A stretch of 64,000 nucleotides of DNA from contig OZ022502.1 of NCBI GenBank assembly GCA_963989385.1, positions 8,819,001 to 8,883,000 of the forward strand, in the 5' to 3' direction. The stretch comes from Ctena decussata (lineage: Eukaryota; Mollusca; Bivalvia; Lucinida; Lucinidae). Made by a program: the position numbers and the translations under genes. The notes under the pieces were generated by a model. The model was given only the letters and a program-made list of their open reading frames with translations, was not told the origin of the DNA and did no database searches. Positions within the stretch are counted from its first letter, which is position 1; each line of letters opens with the position of its first letter. Positions 13,211-23,735 of this stretch are shown here, in pieces.

Positions 13211-13985
13211 GTGTAAACTACATTCGAGCCTTTGAGATGAGATGCTACCGAAGGTTACTGAACATTTCGTACAAGGACCATATAACCAATGAGGAGGTTC
13301 GCAGAAAGATCCAAGCAGCCATTGGAGAATATGATGAACTCCTGACACTGGTCAAGAAACGGAAACTAAGGTGGTTTGGCCACATCTCAAGGTCTTCTGG
13401 TTTAGCAAAGACAATTCTTCAGGGCACAGTGAAAGGAAAAAGAAGAAGAGGTAGACAGAAGAAGAGGTGGGAAGACAATATCAAGGAGTGGACTGGAATG
13501 GATTTTGCCAGCTCAACTAGGGCAGCTGAAGACAGGACAAGGTGGAAAGGGATTGTTTTGAAGTCAGCTGTGGTGCCCCAACGACCTAGTAAGGTTATGG
13601 GATAGAATAGAATAGAATATAAACTACATTGGGTCACGTGCAAAGTGAATGAACACCATAGGGGTTCATGTAAACTTTGCTAGTGACCCAATGTAGTTTA
13701 CACTTGGATAAATCTCAGAAAAATTAAGTTCATTGCTTATCAATCAAAACCGCGATGAAAATCATATATAAGCACTAAAACTGAAAGAGTAAAACATGTA
13801 CATACAGTTTTTCTGCTAGCAGCCGATGTCCAATCAGACTGTAGAGTCATTGTTTATTTTGACTTCATTGACGTCGCGTGGCTCAATGTAATTATTGGAA
13901 TGTAAACTACATTAGATTCCCATGGTTTACTATAGGGCTTTTCAGTAAATACACCAAGAATGTAAATACATGTATTAATCAGCGA
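13211..13985. mobile_element. Foldback insertion within the LINE relic
   Basis: This segment separates the GEWPTP and NYRTIS blocks of the minus-strand LINE. Its left part is an inverted repeat: arms of about 30 bp starting GTGTAAACTACATTGGGTCA lie at 13211-13224 plus 13631-13646 and at about 13674-13703. The left arm is split by the plus-strand LINE fragment. A third GTAAACTACATT occurs at about 13901. Exact outer ends and a target duplication are not clear. Confidence 0.55.
13225..13619 (+). pseudogene. 5'-truncated LINE 3' fragment, opposite strand
   Basis: A 395-bp plus-strand copy of the C-terminal end of the same LINE family begins at AFEMRCYRRLLNISYKD and runs through KLRWFGHISRSS and RRRGRQKKRWEDN. 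Its tail is GATAGAATAGAATAGAATA. It is flanked by an 11-bp duplication, TAAACTACATT (13214-13224 and 13620-13630). This is a textbook target-primed insertion. Its frame is open, but the start codon upstream belongs to the flank. It forms an inverted pair with the 3' end of the minus-strand relic. Confidence 0.9.
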
Positions 13986-14870
13986 CTGAGTCCATTGGGG
14001 TAGGCCATTCACCAGTTCTCCAGATCCTGTTATAGATATCTGTTAAAACATCGATCATGGTCTCCCCGCCAGCTTGAACAATTTCTGCTGGTATATTATC
14101 AACTCCGGAAGACTTCCCCTTCTTTAGTGCTGCTACTGCAATCTCAACTTCCTCACGAAGGATCGGTTGTTGATCTTCTTCTGATGGTTGATTACGATCC
14201 AGGACTGCATTGTCACCATCAGTCTCATGAGCAATATTCTGTCCATCTGCTGAGAATCTCTTGTTCCTCAGTAAGGCATTTCCCAGACCTGTCCTGGATA
14301 GTTGTGGATCTACCCTGTTTCTCTGAAGTTAGATCCTTCACCAGCTGGTATGCTTTCTGGCTGTTATTTTTGTTCAAGCAAGTTTCGATCTCCTCACACT
14401 GGCTAGCTATCCAGTCCTCCTTAGCTTTCTTCACTATCTTTGGAATCCTCTTGTTTGCTTCCCTGTTTTCTTTTGCTCCTTCTGCTTCATACCGCTTCTT
14501 CTTCAAATTTCTCCTCTCATCACAGAGGTTGAAAAGTTGACTGGTGACCCAGGCTTTTTTCGGTGATGTTCCTTCCCAAGTATCTCACTGGCTGCATCAG
14601 TCACTACTGTATTGTAGGTGGTAATCATGGTATCTATGTCCATGTCATATCATCCCTCAGACCAATGAGTGGTGCAAATTTCCCACCCACTGTTGCTTGA
14701 AAAGTGCATGCTACGTCTGAGTCCTTCAACTTTTCAAGATCAAACTTCATGCAGTCTTGTCTGGGCTTTCTAGCCTTTTTCAGACAAAATCGGAAGGCCA
14801 TCATCACCAGGTCATTGTCACTTCAATTGTAAACGGGGTTTGCACACAGCTTTTGATTATCACTAACCCA

Positions 14871-15350
14871 ACATCCTGATATGACTAAAATACTGTTAAA
14901 AAGGGATGTAAAATCTCAAGTCATCCATTCATCTTTACAATACACTATACACTTTTAGATATAAATCATTGCTAACTGCATGCATAATAATACTTGTCAA
15001 AATCAAATGGAAATTGAACAGTTCCAGTTTTCTTCTAGTATAAAACATCCAATGCTTAAGAATGTATTACAGATCCATTTCACAGCAGTCATGACACCAT
15101 CCATGCCAGTCAAAATAATTTGGGGATGGAACAGCTTTATTTTTCTTTGAGCATGAAACATCAAATGCCTACTGTAACAGATCCGTTCCTCAGCAGGCAT
15201 GATACCATCCATGACAGTCTGTTTTGGAGCAGTCCTAAATGCTCAATGCCAGCCTAATCATCCTAATGGTATGAAGTATATAATTAAAGAGACTGGCAGG
15301 GATTTTTTCATGGCTGGTGTTGATAGGACATGTTATTGCATAGCAGAGAT
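14871..15350. repeat. Diverged ~110-bp direct duplication in otherwise unassigned DNA
   Basis: About 15008-15120 and 15121-15230 are two diverged direct copies sharing GGAACAG, AACATC-AATGC, CAGATCC and CAGCAG(T/G)CATGA-ACCATCCATG. The rest shows no feature I recognise. Confidence 0.5.
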
Positions 15351-15482
15351 AAAGACTAACAGGGGCCCAATCGCCCACAGCTCCTAAATTTTGGGCTGGA
15401 AATTGGAGAAAATGCCCATACCTCTAATGTTAAATTTTGAATTTTGGCAGTGTGGGTCCCTAATTCAAAATTGTTAGTCTTT
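15350..15482. mobile_element. Short MITE with GGGGCCC termini, copy 1
   Basis: The ends form an inverted repeat: AAAGACTAAC at 15351-15360 and GTTAGTCTTT at 15473-15482, with AGGGGCCCA and TGGGTCCCTA inside. An inverted copy lies at 21243-21372, sharing TTTTGGGCTGG, GGAGAAAATG-CCATACC and AATTTTGGCAGT. It is non-coding. Confidence 0.6.
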
Positions 15483-15494
15483 TTCTGCATAAGA

Positions 15495-17759
15495 CTAGAA
15501 ACATGGTAACTATCAGGGCCCCGCCTTTATGAAACTATTGATGACATTCAAGTCGTATAAGCCCGACCAGAAATAACAATACCAGCCTTCTATTATCATG
15601 TTGTTCCTTCATATTAAATATGTTGTTTGAAATTAAGCCTCTAGCAGTGTCATTAAGATATGGGCAAAATACACAATTATGATTGATTAAAGCATGGGCA
15701 ACAACTCTGTAAGGCAGGAAACTGATGTTACCATTCTTGCATTCTGCACACCTTCAGATCATCTAATGATGCTTTATATTTGTAGCAAGTTTTATAAAAA
15801 TATCTTCAAAGGCTTTAAAGTTATACAGCAGGCAAGATTTCCATACCTAAAATAACAAAGGGAAGGTGTAGTTATGGTTCTTTTTCTCTACACATTGTCT
15901 GATGATGTTTATATTTGTACCAAGTTTTGTGAAAGTATCTTAAACAGTTTTAAAGTTAGAGAGCAAACACATTTTCTAGACTGTAAACTAGCAAGGGGAA
16001 AAATTCTGTAAAAAATGTAGATGGAGTTACAGTTCTTATTCTTTGCACATTGTCTGATGATGCTTTATATTATGTACAAGTTTTATGAAAATATCATTGG
16101 TGGTTTTAAAGCTATGAAGCGGACCTGATTTCAATATTTAAAATTACAAAGGGGCATAATTCAGTAAAAAATGTAGACACAGTAAGGATGCTTGCTCTCT
16201 GCTCATTCCTTGATGATGCTTTACATTTGTACCAAGTCTTGAGAAAATATCTCTGATTCAGTTATGAACAAGACACGATTTCTGTACTCAAATTACAAAG
16301 GGGCATAATTCAGTAAATGGTGTAGGCAGAGTTATGGTTCTTGTTCTCTGCATATTGACTGATGATGCTTTACATTTGTACCAAGTCTTGTGAAAATATC
16401 TCTAAAGGTTTCAGAGTTATAGAGCGGACACAATGTCTGCACTCAAAATTTCAAAGGGGCATAATTCAGTAAATAATGTATGCAGAGTTATGGTTCTTGT
16501 TCTCTGCACATGGTATGCTGTTGCTTTACATTTGTACCACGTCTCGTGAAAATATCTTTATTGGTTTCAGAGATATGGAGCGGACACAATTTCTGTACTC
16601 AAAATTTCAAAGGGGCATAATTCAGTAAAAATTGTAGGCAGAGTTACGGTTCTTGTTCTCTGCACATTGTCTGATGATGCTTTACATTTGTACCAAGTCT
16701 CATGAAAATATATTTAATGGTATCAGAGTTATGGAGCTGACATGATTTCTGTACTCAAAATTTCAAAGGGGCATAACTCAGTAAAAATTGTAGGAAGAGT
16801 TATGGTTCTTGTTCTCTGCACATCGTCTGATGATGCTTTACATTTGTACTAAGTCTCGTGAAAATATCTTTAATGGTTTCAGAGTTATGGAGCGGACACG
16901 ATTTCTGAACTCAAAATTTCAAAGGGGCGTAATTCAGTAAAAATTGTAGGCAGAGTTATGGTTCTTGTTCTCTTGATGATGCTTTAAATTTGTACCAAGT
17001 CTCGTGAAAATATCTTTAACGGTTTCAGAGTTATGGAGCGGACACAATTTCTGTACTCAAAATTTCAAAGGGGCATAATTCAGTAAAAATTGTAGGCAGA
17101 GTTATGTGGTTCTTGTTCTCTGCACGTTGTCTGGTGATGCTTTACATTTGTATCAAGTCTCGTGAAAATATATCTAAAGGTTTTAGAGTTATTGAGCGGA
17201 CATGAAATGATGACGGACGGACGGACAGATGGACGGACAGACAGACAGACGGACGGACAAGATGATTACTATAGGGCCTCCACAGACTTCGTCTGATGAT
17301 GCTTTACATTTGTACCAAGTCTCGTGAAAATATCTTTAACGGTTTCAGAGTTATGAAGCGGACACAATTTCTGTACTCAAAATTTCAAAGGGGCGAAATT
17401 CAGTAAATATTGTAGGAAGAGTTATGGTTCTTGTTCTCTGCACATCGTCTGATGAAGCTTTACATTTGTATCAAGTCTTGTGAAAATATCTTTAACGATT
17501 TCAGAGTTATGGAGCGGACACAATTTCTGTACTCAAAATTTCAAAGGGGCATAATTCAGTAAAAATTGTAGGCAGAGTTATGGTTCTTGTTCTCTGCACA
17601 TCGTCTGGTGATGCTTTACATTTGTATCAAGTCTCGTGAAAATATATCTAAAGGTTTTAGAGTTATTGAGCGGACACGAAATGATGACGGACGGACAGAT
17701 GGACGGACAAGGTGACTACTATAGGGCCTCCGCAGACTTCGTCTGGCGGGGCCCTAATG
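15495..17759 (+). mobile_element. HINE-like family D element with a duplicated tail
   Basis: The 5' end is CTAGAAACATGG...GGGCCCCGCC. The 3' end (17720-17759) is a hairpin around GCAGACTTCGTCTG, closing with GGCGGGGCCCTAA. The core is a 156-bp tandem unit (GAGCGG at 16422, 16578, 16734, 16890, 17036 and 17194). An ACGG/ACAG tract precedes each tail. A first, incomplete tail at 17267-17293 stops at CTTCGTCTG and runs directly back into core sequence (TCGTCTGATGATG). Two more core units and a full tail follow. Confidence 0.7.
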
Positions 17760-17780
17760 AAAGTAAGATATAGAAATAAC

Positions 17781-18786
17781 CAGAAATGTGTCCAATGTAC
17801 ACAGATGCCCCTCCCCCCCCCCACTGTGGGCACCTCCATAAAACTGTGCACAGAATTACAGTAAACATCAGTGAACCATTACATGTGGGTCATGATGACA
17901 TTAATCTTATATATTCCTGTTATTTTCATAGACATTATATCCTTATACAAAATTTCAAATTGCCACAATAATAGGAACCCTAAAATCTACCTCACAAAAA
18001 TTTTAACTGTGCGAAATTAGCCTAAGTCCTATGTCAGTGAACTTAGATGGATCATCATGATCTAATTCTTGTAAATTCCTGTTGTACTTATATAAATCCT
18101 CATATAAAATTTCCTGTTGGCTAGAAGAGTAGCACCCCTAAAATCTACCTCTTACAAAAATCTTAACCTTGCAAAATTAGACTAAGTCCGAAGTCAGTGA
18201 ACCGTGACATATGGATCATCATGATCTGATTCTTGTAAATTCCTGTTGTACATATAGTTATTAATCTCGCTACAAAATTTCAAGTTGCTACAATAATAGG
18301 AACTCTGAAATCTACCTCTTATGAAACTCTTAACCTTGCAAAATTAGCCAATATCCAAAGTCAGTGGACCATGACATATGGATTATTGTGCCCTGATTCT
18401 TGTGTATTTCTGTTGTACTTATTGATATAAATCCTCATACAAAATTTCAAGTTGCTACAATAATAAGAACCCTGAAAACTACCTTACAAAAATCTAAACT
18501 TTGCAAAATTGGCCTAAGTCCGAAGCCAGTGGACTGTAACATACGGATCGTCATACCCTGATTCTTGTATATTCCTGTAGTACTCAAAAATAGAAATCCT
18601 CATACAAAATTTCAAGCTGCTACAATAATACGAACCCTAAAATCTACCTGTTGCAAAAATGTTAACCTGAGTCTAACAGGATCATGTATGTACGGACAGA
18701 CGGACATATGTACGTAATAACGTACACACGTACCCACAACCCGAACACTATATGCCCCCGGCCATGCCAATGGTGGGGGCATAAAA
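17781..18786 (+). mobile_element. HINE-like family B element
   Basis: The 5' end is CAGAAATGTGTCC...GATGCCCC. The core has five units of about 160 bp keyed on AAATCTACCT. The tail is GTACGGACAGACGG, then ACGTACACACGTAC. The 3' hairpin at 18750-18786 has TGCCCCCGGCCA / TGGTGGGGGCATAAAA. Its core differs from the other family B elements here, but both ends match. Confidence 0.7.
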
Positions 18787-19142
18787 ATAGCCATCAGAGG
18801 AGATGGCAAATCCCCCGACCGAAGACCCCCATGGGCCTTGGTAAAAAGGGTGCACTTCAAAACACATGTTAGTAATATATTGTCTTTTTTTATGCTTCTG
18901 TTTGACATTAACTGTTAACAGATGCATGCTTATATAACACTCAGACTAAAACAGTATGCTTGACTGCTAAAAAGAGGTAATATCTCAAACAGCCATCATA
19001 TACGCAAATGTATAGCATACGATACATTCAACTTTCAAAATGTGTGAATAACTTCTAAAGTACAAGTCCTACAAACCTAATTTTGAGCTCTCTAGTAAGT
19101 GAATTTGGACAAAGAATCCAAATCTGGAAAAAAAAATTTTTT

Positions 19143-19173
<31 letters not shown>

Positions 19174-20325
19174 GTGCGGAACGGGGCATGGGAATGTGGA
19201 GGGGTCAGAGAGAGTTAGCAACACTGATAAGATATCACTGCATGATCATCAATGTTCTAAAAGGTACAAGGTTATTCAAATTCTGGAGCTGGCCAGGGTT
19301 ATACAAACAGCAGCTCAAACTACCAAAGGGAAATAACTCACAAAGTATAAAAGCAAGAGTTATCATTCATGTATGAGACAAATTGTCATGACCTGTTCTA
19401 CATATCTGTGAAGTATCATGAAATTATTTCAAAAGGTATTCGAGTTATGGAGCGGACACCTAAAATCATCAAAGGGAAATAACTCCAAAAGTAAGAAAGC
19501 AAGAGTTGTCATTCTTGTTCGCGACACATCGTCATGACCTGTTCTACATATCTGTGAAGTATCATGAAAATATTCCAAAAGGTATTCAAGTTATAGAGCG
19601 GACACGAAATCACACCTAAAACCATCAAGGGGAAATAACTCAAAAAGTAAGAAAGCAGGAGTTGTCATACTTGTTCGCGACACATCATCATGACCTGTTC
19701 TACATATCTGTGAAGTATCATGAAAATATTCCAAAAGGTATTCAAGTTATAGAGCGGACACGAAATCATACCTAAAATGATCAAGGGGAAATAACCCAAA
19801 AAGTAAGAAAGCAAGAGTTATAATTCTTGTTCGCGACACACCCTCATGACCTGTTCTACATATCTGTGAAGTATCATGAGAATATTCCAAAGGGTATTCA
19901 AGTTATAGAGCGGACACGAATGTGTCAAAAAATCACACCTAAAACTATCAAGGGGAAATAACTCAAAAAGTAAGAAAGCAAGAGTTGTCATTCTTGTTCG
20001 CGACACATCGTCATGACCTGTTCTACATTTCTGTGAAGTATCATGAAAATATTCCAAAGGGTATTCAAGTTACAGAGCGGACACGAATCTGCCAAAAAAT
20101 CACCAAAGGGGAGATAATTCAAAAAGTACAATAGCAAGAGTTACCATTCTTGTTCGCGACACATCGCCATGACCTGTTCTAAATAACTGTGAAGTATCAT
20201 GAAAATATTCCAAAGGGTATTCAAGATATAGAGCGGACAAGAAAGTGTTTACGGACGGACGGACGGACGGACGGACGCCAGGCTCATCGCTATATCCCCC
20301 GAACCTTTCGGTCGGGGGATAAAAA
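18787..20325 (+). mobile_element. HINE-like family G element, complete
   Basis: The 5' end includes AATCCCCCGACCGAA. The 3' hairpin (20291-20320) contains TTCGGTCGGGGGAT, its exact complement, and ends AAAAA. The core (about 19320-20240) has units of about 150 bp keyed on 'GACCTGTTCTACATATCTGT'. Seven ACGG units precede the hairpin (about 20250-20276). This is the reference copy for the interrupted element at 824-9600. Confidence 0.75.
19123..19174 (+). repeat. A9-T20-G22 homopolymer block
   Basis: A runs, then T runs, then 22 consecutive G (19153-19174) occur inside the family G 5' region. The related copy at about 985-1010 has a T run then GGTGGGGGTGGGGG. It could form a G-quadruplex, and homopolymer length may be unreliable in assembly. 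Confidence 0.8.
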
Positions 20326-21242
20326 GGAATCAACGCAAACCATACTGCTTCGCAAGCTTATGGCCTATAGCTTCACTGCTGTATTTTTCCACCATTTCTT
20401 ACAAAGAGGAACAATTTTTGTGACGTATTGGTTGCTTCCTTGGATAATGGAGCCCTTCCAAAATGCAGCCTTAGTAACTCTCAACAGAAAGAAACTGCTT
20501 CTAGAATGCTCTCCTTAGAGAGCAAATTCTTTCCTTTAATTGAAAATGAAATGGAAGTGTATCCATTCACTTTAAATACATTTTTTCTCTTAGTTATTAA
20601 TGTGATATTTTTCTTACCTTGCATTTAATAATCCTTTCTATTTATTTCCTAGTTCTATAATGACTGAAGGGCCAAGCATTTAATATTATACTTCCTATTC
20701 ATTTCCTAATTTTATAATGATGTCCAGCTTTAAAAATGTGTAAAGGTTCTTGTGACAGGCAAAAATACAATGATCAATTCAACTGGTGCTGATTTGGGTT
20801 GGGTGTGTTTCCTTCGCCTGTCATGGCTATCAAAAATGATTACCATGTCACGTTTTTGTTTTTCATTCCTAAGACTGGGCATGTCATGGCATAGTTATAG
20901 AATGTCAAACACTCTGTAAGTTAATTCAAACTCGAGGCTCTGCCCCTTGTTCAGGAATAACTTACCTCGTGATTAACACACTATAACTTGTACATGTCTC
21001 TGAGTAACTTGTACATGTCTCTGAGAGTTTTTTTTTTTTATCATTGTTTTACGTAGTATCTGTAAGATGCATTGTCATTTTTGGTTTCTAAATGCACTTT
21101 GTATATGTTGTATGAAAGAAAATTGGTTCGCCAATTGAGTTACAAGAAAGACCTTCTTTGCTTACTTAATGGTATATTTGTACACTTCGATGTTTTCCGC
21201 AATTTTTACAGAGAGAAACATACATACAGAACAACTTTTATT
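20326..21242. other. Lower-copy AT-rich DNA, no gene recognised
   Basis: The only notable piece is about 20500-20540 (AGAGAGCAAATTCTTTCCTTTAA), one arm of the foldback family seen complete at 25556-25603. A direct 26-bp duplication (CTTGTACATGTCTCTGAG) lies at about 20988-21025. Open frames are short and unrecognised. Confidence 0.4.
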
Positions 21243-21372
21243 TAGGGGCCCAGACTGCCAAAATTCAATATTTAGCATTAGGGTATGGACATTTTCTCCA
21301 AAAATTCAGGGGCCCAGCCCAAAAATTGAAACTTATGGGGCCATGGGTGAGTGGGCCCCTGTTAGTCTCTTT
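21243..21372. mobile_element. Short MITE with GGGGCCC termini, copy 2 (inverted)
   Basis: TAGGGGCCCAGACTGCC at the left and GTGGGCCCCTGTTAGTCTC at the right match, in reverse orientation, the element at 15350-15482. This copy has an extra internal GGGGCCCAG. Confidence 0.6.
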
Positions 21373-21427
21373 CCCTGGAGAAAAAGCTTTTTGTGTCTTC
21401 CTGTTGATGACATTAGCTTTCTGAAAA

Positions 21428-21512
21428 GGGGTCTACTCTAATGAAAGAATTTGATCCACTAGGAATTTGCTCCTATTGAAGCAAATTCTTTTCATTAAGA
21501 GCTGACCCCCTA
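21428..21512. repeat. Foldback palindrome (AAAGAATTTG family)
   Basis: The arms GGGGTCTACTCT-AATGAAA-GAATTTG and CAAATTC-TTTTCATTAAGAGCTGACCCC pair across a short loop containing GGAATTTGCTCCT. It shares its core and outer motif (GGTCTACTCT) with 25550-25615. Confidence 0.65.
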
Positions 21513-21717
21513 TAAGGGAAGCAAAATGGAAGGCATAACCTGCTTCCTCTCAGCCTGATAGTTTTTGTTAAACATACTAATTTTATCAGTTACTATCAAA
21601 TTTCAATAATACATGTAGTGCTTATAAAAGTGTAAATTAAATATTAAAACTATGGCAGACCTCAAAATGCAATGTGTCAAATGTTGTTTATCATTAATAA
21701 GCAGCATCAAGAAAAAA

Positions 21718-21915
21718 CAACAAAGTGGCATGTGCTCCCAGTGAAGACTCGGATCAGCCTGGGCATTTGCCCAGTCTGATCAAAGTCTTTGCTGTTCGCA
21801 TGGAGGAAACTGAAACCCTCAGCTACCCTTTTAGTGCAGAGTGAAGACTCTGATCAGACTGGGCAGATACACAGGCTGATCTGAGTCTTCGAATGGCCTA
21901 CATGCCACTTTGTTG
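21718..21915. mobile_element. 198-bp MITE
   Basis: There is a perfect 15-bp terminal inverted repeat, CAACAAAGTGGCATG at 21718-21732 and its complement at 21901-21915. Inside are subterminal inverted copies of GTGAAGACTCNGATCAG and of GCCTGGGC/GCCCAG. It is non-coding and the superfamily is not assigned. Target duplications are not obvious. Confidence 0.7.
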
Positions 21916-22408
21916 AGTTTGTTGTGTCTTGGCTCATTTCACTGCCAACACTTCAATCTGATTCATTCAGCGGAATGTTTAGAAAAGGTCTCTTTACATA
22001 ATAGAGCTTTCTACAAAATATTCAGGCTTGAACAATGGTAATACAGCTACAGTCCACTTTATGCTGATTTTTAAAGGCCAAACTTGAGTTCCCTGGTCAC
22101 TCCTTTATGCCGACAATGAAAACAGATCAGAACTGCAGTCAAGTCTTTAATCAGACTGTTTTTGTATTTTTGAAACTATAGATAAAGGCATTGAAAATTA
22201 CTTTCATTAAGAGCTATTTGCGATTAAATGGATGAGACTTTTAAACCCATATGACCGGATTGGTAATAATATGCAATTCAAGAGTTAAGCACACTCCTAT
22301 ATTTATATGCATAAAACTTACAGAAATTGTTTCTTCGATGCCATTGACTCAATTACCTCAAACATTTTTTGCTCAGGACAAAATCTGAGGAGTCCATGGG
22401 ACCCTTGT
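21916..22408. other. No feature recognised
   Basis: Unassigned AT-rich DNA with no long frame, array or inverted repeat seen. Confidence 0.4.
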
Positions 22409-22409
22409 T

Positions 22410-23140
22410 TTTAGCTCACTTGAGCGGAAGGCTCACAGGACTGTTAAGCTTTTAGTATAGCCATGGTCCATCGTCCTTCCATCCGTCTGTCCATCGTCTG
22501 CCATTTTCAAAGATCTTCTTCCCTGAAACTGCTGAGCTAATCAAAGCCAAAATTCATATGGAGCCTCAGTGGGATGGGGGAATGAAAGTTTGTTCGGGGT
22601 ATCTGGGTCACGGACCAAGATGGCCCCCAAGATAATATATGGTAAAATTTCTTCAAAAATCTTCTTCTCCGGAACCAAAAGGCCTTGAAATCTGGTATAT
22701 AGCATCAGGCATTTGAGCCCATCGTAGTTTGTACAAATGATGATCATAGCTTGACCTTGATCTAATTTATGACAAACTGTAGTATGTAATGCTTTTGTAT
22801 GGGAAAATGCTTAAACAGTGGATTTCTCAGAAACTATTTAAGTTTAAGGTTTAATATTTGGTCTATATGGTTAACTAAATGACCAGATGAAGAAATTATG
22901 TGGCTTAGGGTCAAGGTCATTCTTTGATCTTTGTTCAAGGACACTGAGATTCTGTCTCCTGCCAACATTTTCAATCATCTCCTCTGAAGCCACTAGGTCG
23001 ATTGAAGCCATATTTCATATGGAGCTTCAATGGGCTGAAGGAATTAAAAGTTGTCCAGATGGTCTTGGTCACATGACCAAGAAGACCGCCACACCCATAT
23101 ATATATATGGTAAAGAACCCTTCAAAAATCGTCTATCTTA
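22410..23140 (-). mobile_element. HINE-like family A element, minus orientation, truncated
   Basis: It begins (its own 3' end) with TTTTTAGCTCACTTGAGCGGAAGGCTC, a degraded terminal hairpin, then CCATCCGTCTGTCCATCG, the complement of a GGACGGAC tail. The core units contain CTTCTCCGGAACC and GGTCACG-GACCAAGATGGC and match 62038-63140. The far end is indistinct. Confidence 0.6.
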
Positions 23141-23735
23141 CCTTTACAGCAATTTATAAGCAGTGCTGTTTTGTTCTATGTCCAAAAAGATCATTTTTTT
23201 GAATGTTATAATGTCCCATGTCCAAAAGCCAATCAAATGGCTTGCATAGTGACATGTCATAACACAATCATCTTCCAGTTACCTTCAAGGAGCATGGACG
23301 AAGGGAAGGGTATGTCACATTACCTTGCATTTTTCCCCTTTTTATCTTATAAACAGATTTTTCCTTAAAGCTGGACAAATTTGTGAATGTCAGTTTTCAA
23401 TTTTATGCAGACGGCTAGTACAGTAAATGTCTTTTAACCTTCATCAAAACCTGGTTAAAGATCCTCTGGACATAGAACACTTTACCTGATAAAATATTCT
23501 GTTTACGATGTTCTATCTCCTTTTGTTCAGACCATATATATAATTTGACATAATTAAACCATATAACCATATAAGTCCATGTTATGACCATTGTGACAAA
23601 TTCCATTTATATAGAGGAAAGAGGGTCTGCATGGCTTTATATAATATATTGATACAGACTGAAGGTACCATTGAAACCACATGAATAAACTGTTCTAATG
23701 GATACCAACAGTCTATAGTTTGAGCATAAATAAGT
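23141..23735. other. No feature recognised
   Basis: Unassigned DNA. Short frames only. TGTTCTATGTCCAAAAAGATC (about 23171) and its rough complement near 23466 hint at a weak inverted repeat. Confidence 0.3.

Larger units (their letters stand above)
11857..14870 (-). pseudogene. LINE (non-LTR retrotransposon) relic, 5'-truncated
   Basis: Minus-strand pieces of one endonuclease/reverse-transcriptase polyprotein lie in order. An endonuclease C-terminal piece is at about 14640-14850 (DLVMMAF; KFAPLIGL). A basic, coiled-coil-like linker is at 14225-14506 (LTSEKQG; LSRWTEY). The pre-RT region is at about 13985-14200 (GVDNIPAE; GEWPTP). RT block 1-2 is at 13022-13160 (NYRTISLNSH; EEQAGF). The catalytic RT is at 12591-12809 (GVRQGCLLSPTLFN; FADD at 12630-12641). 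A basic C-terminal domain is at 11863-12200 (KLRWFGHVSRSSGLAKTILQ). The 3' tail is an ATAGA-type repeat (about 11857-11880). Stops and frameshifts separate all the blocks, and a foldback interrupts it at about 13211-13985. It is inactive. The LINE clade (RTE- or jockey-like) cannot be fixed by eye. Confidence 0.85.

Noticed and set aside
13186..13605. 139-residue plus-strand frame as a candidate gene
   Set aside because: It is the C-terminal tail of a LINE polyprotein, 5'-truncated and flanked by a target duplication. The start codon belongs to the flank.
15360..15482. MITE assigned to hAT from its CAGGGGCCC end
   Set aside because: No 8-bp duplication could be read at either copy, so the superfamily is left open.
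16150..17200. Regular 156-bp arrays considered as CRISPR or simple satellite
   Set aside because: Repeats are far too long for CRISPR, with no unique spacers. Each array has a 5' motif and a 3' hairpin, so it is a HINE core and not a free satellite.
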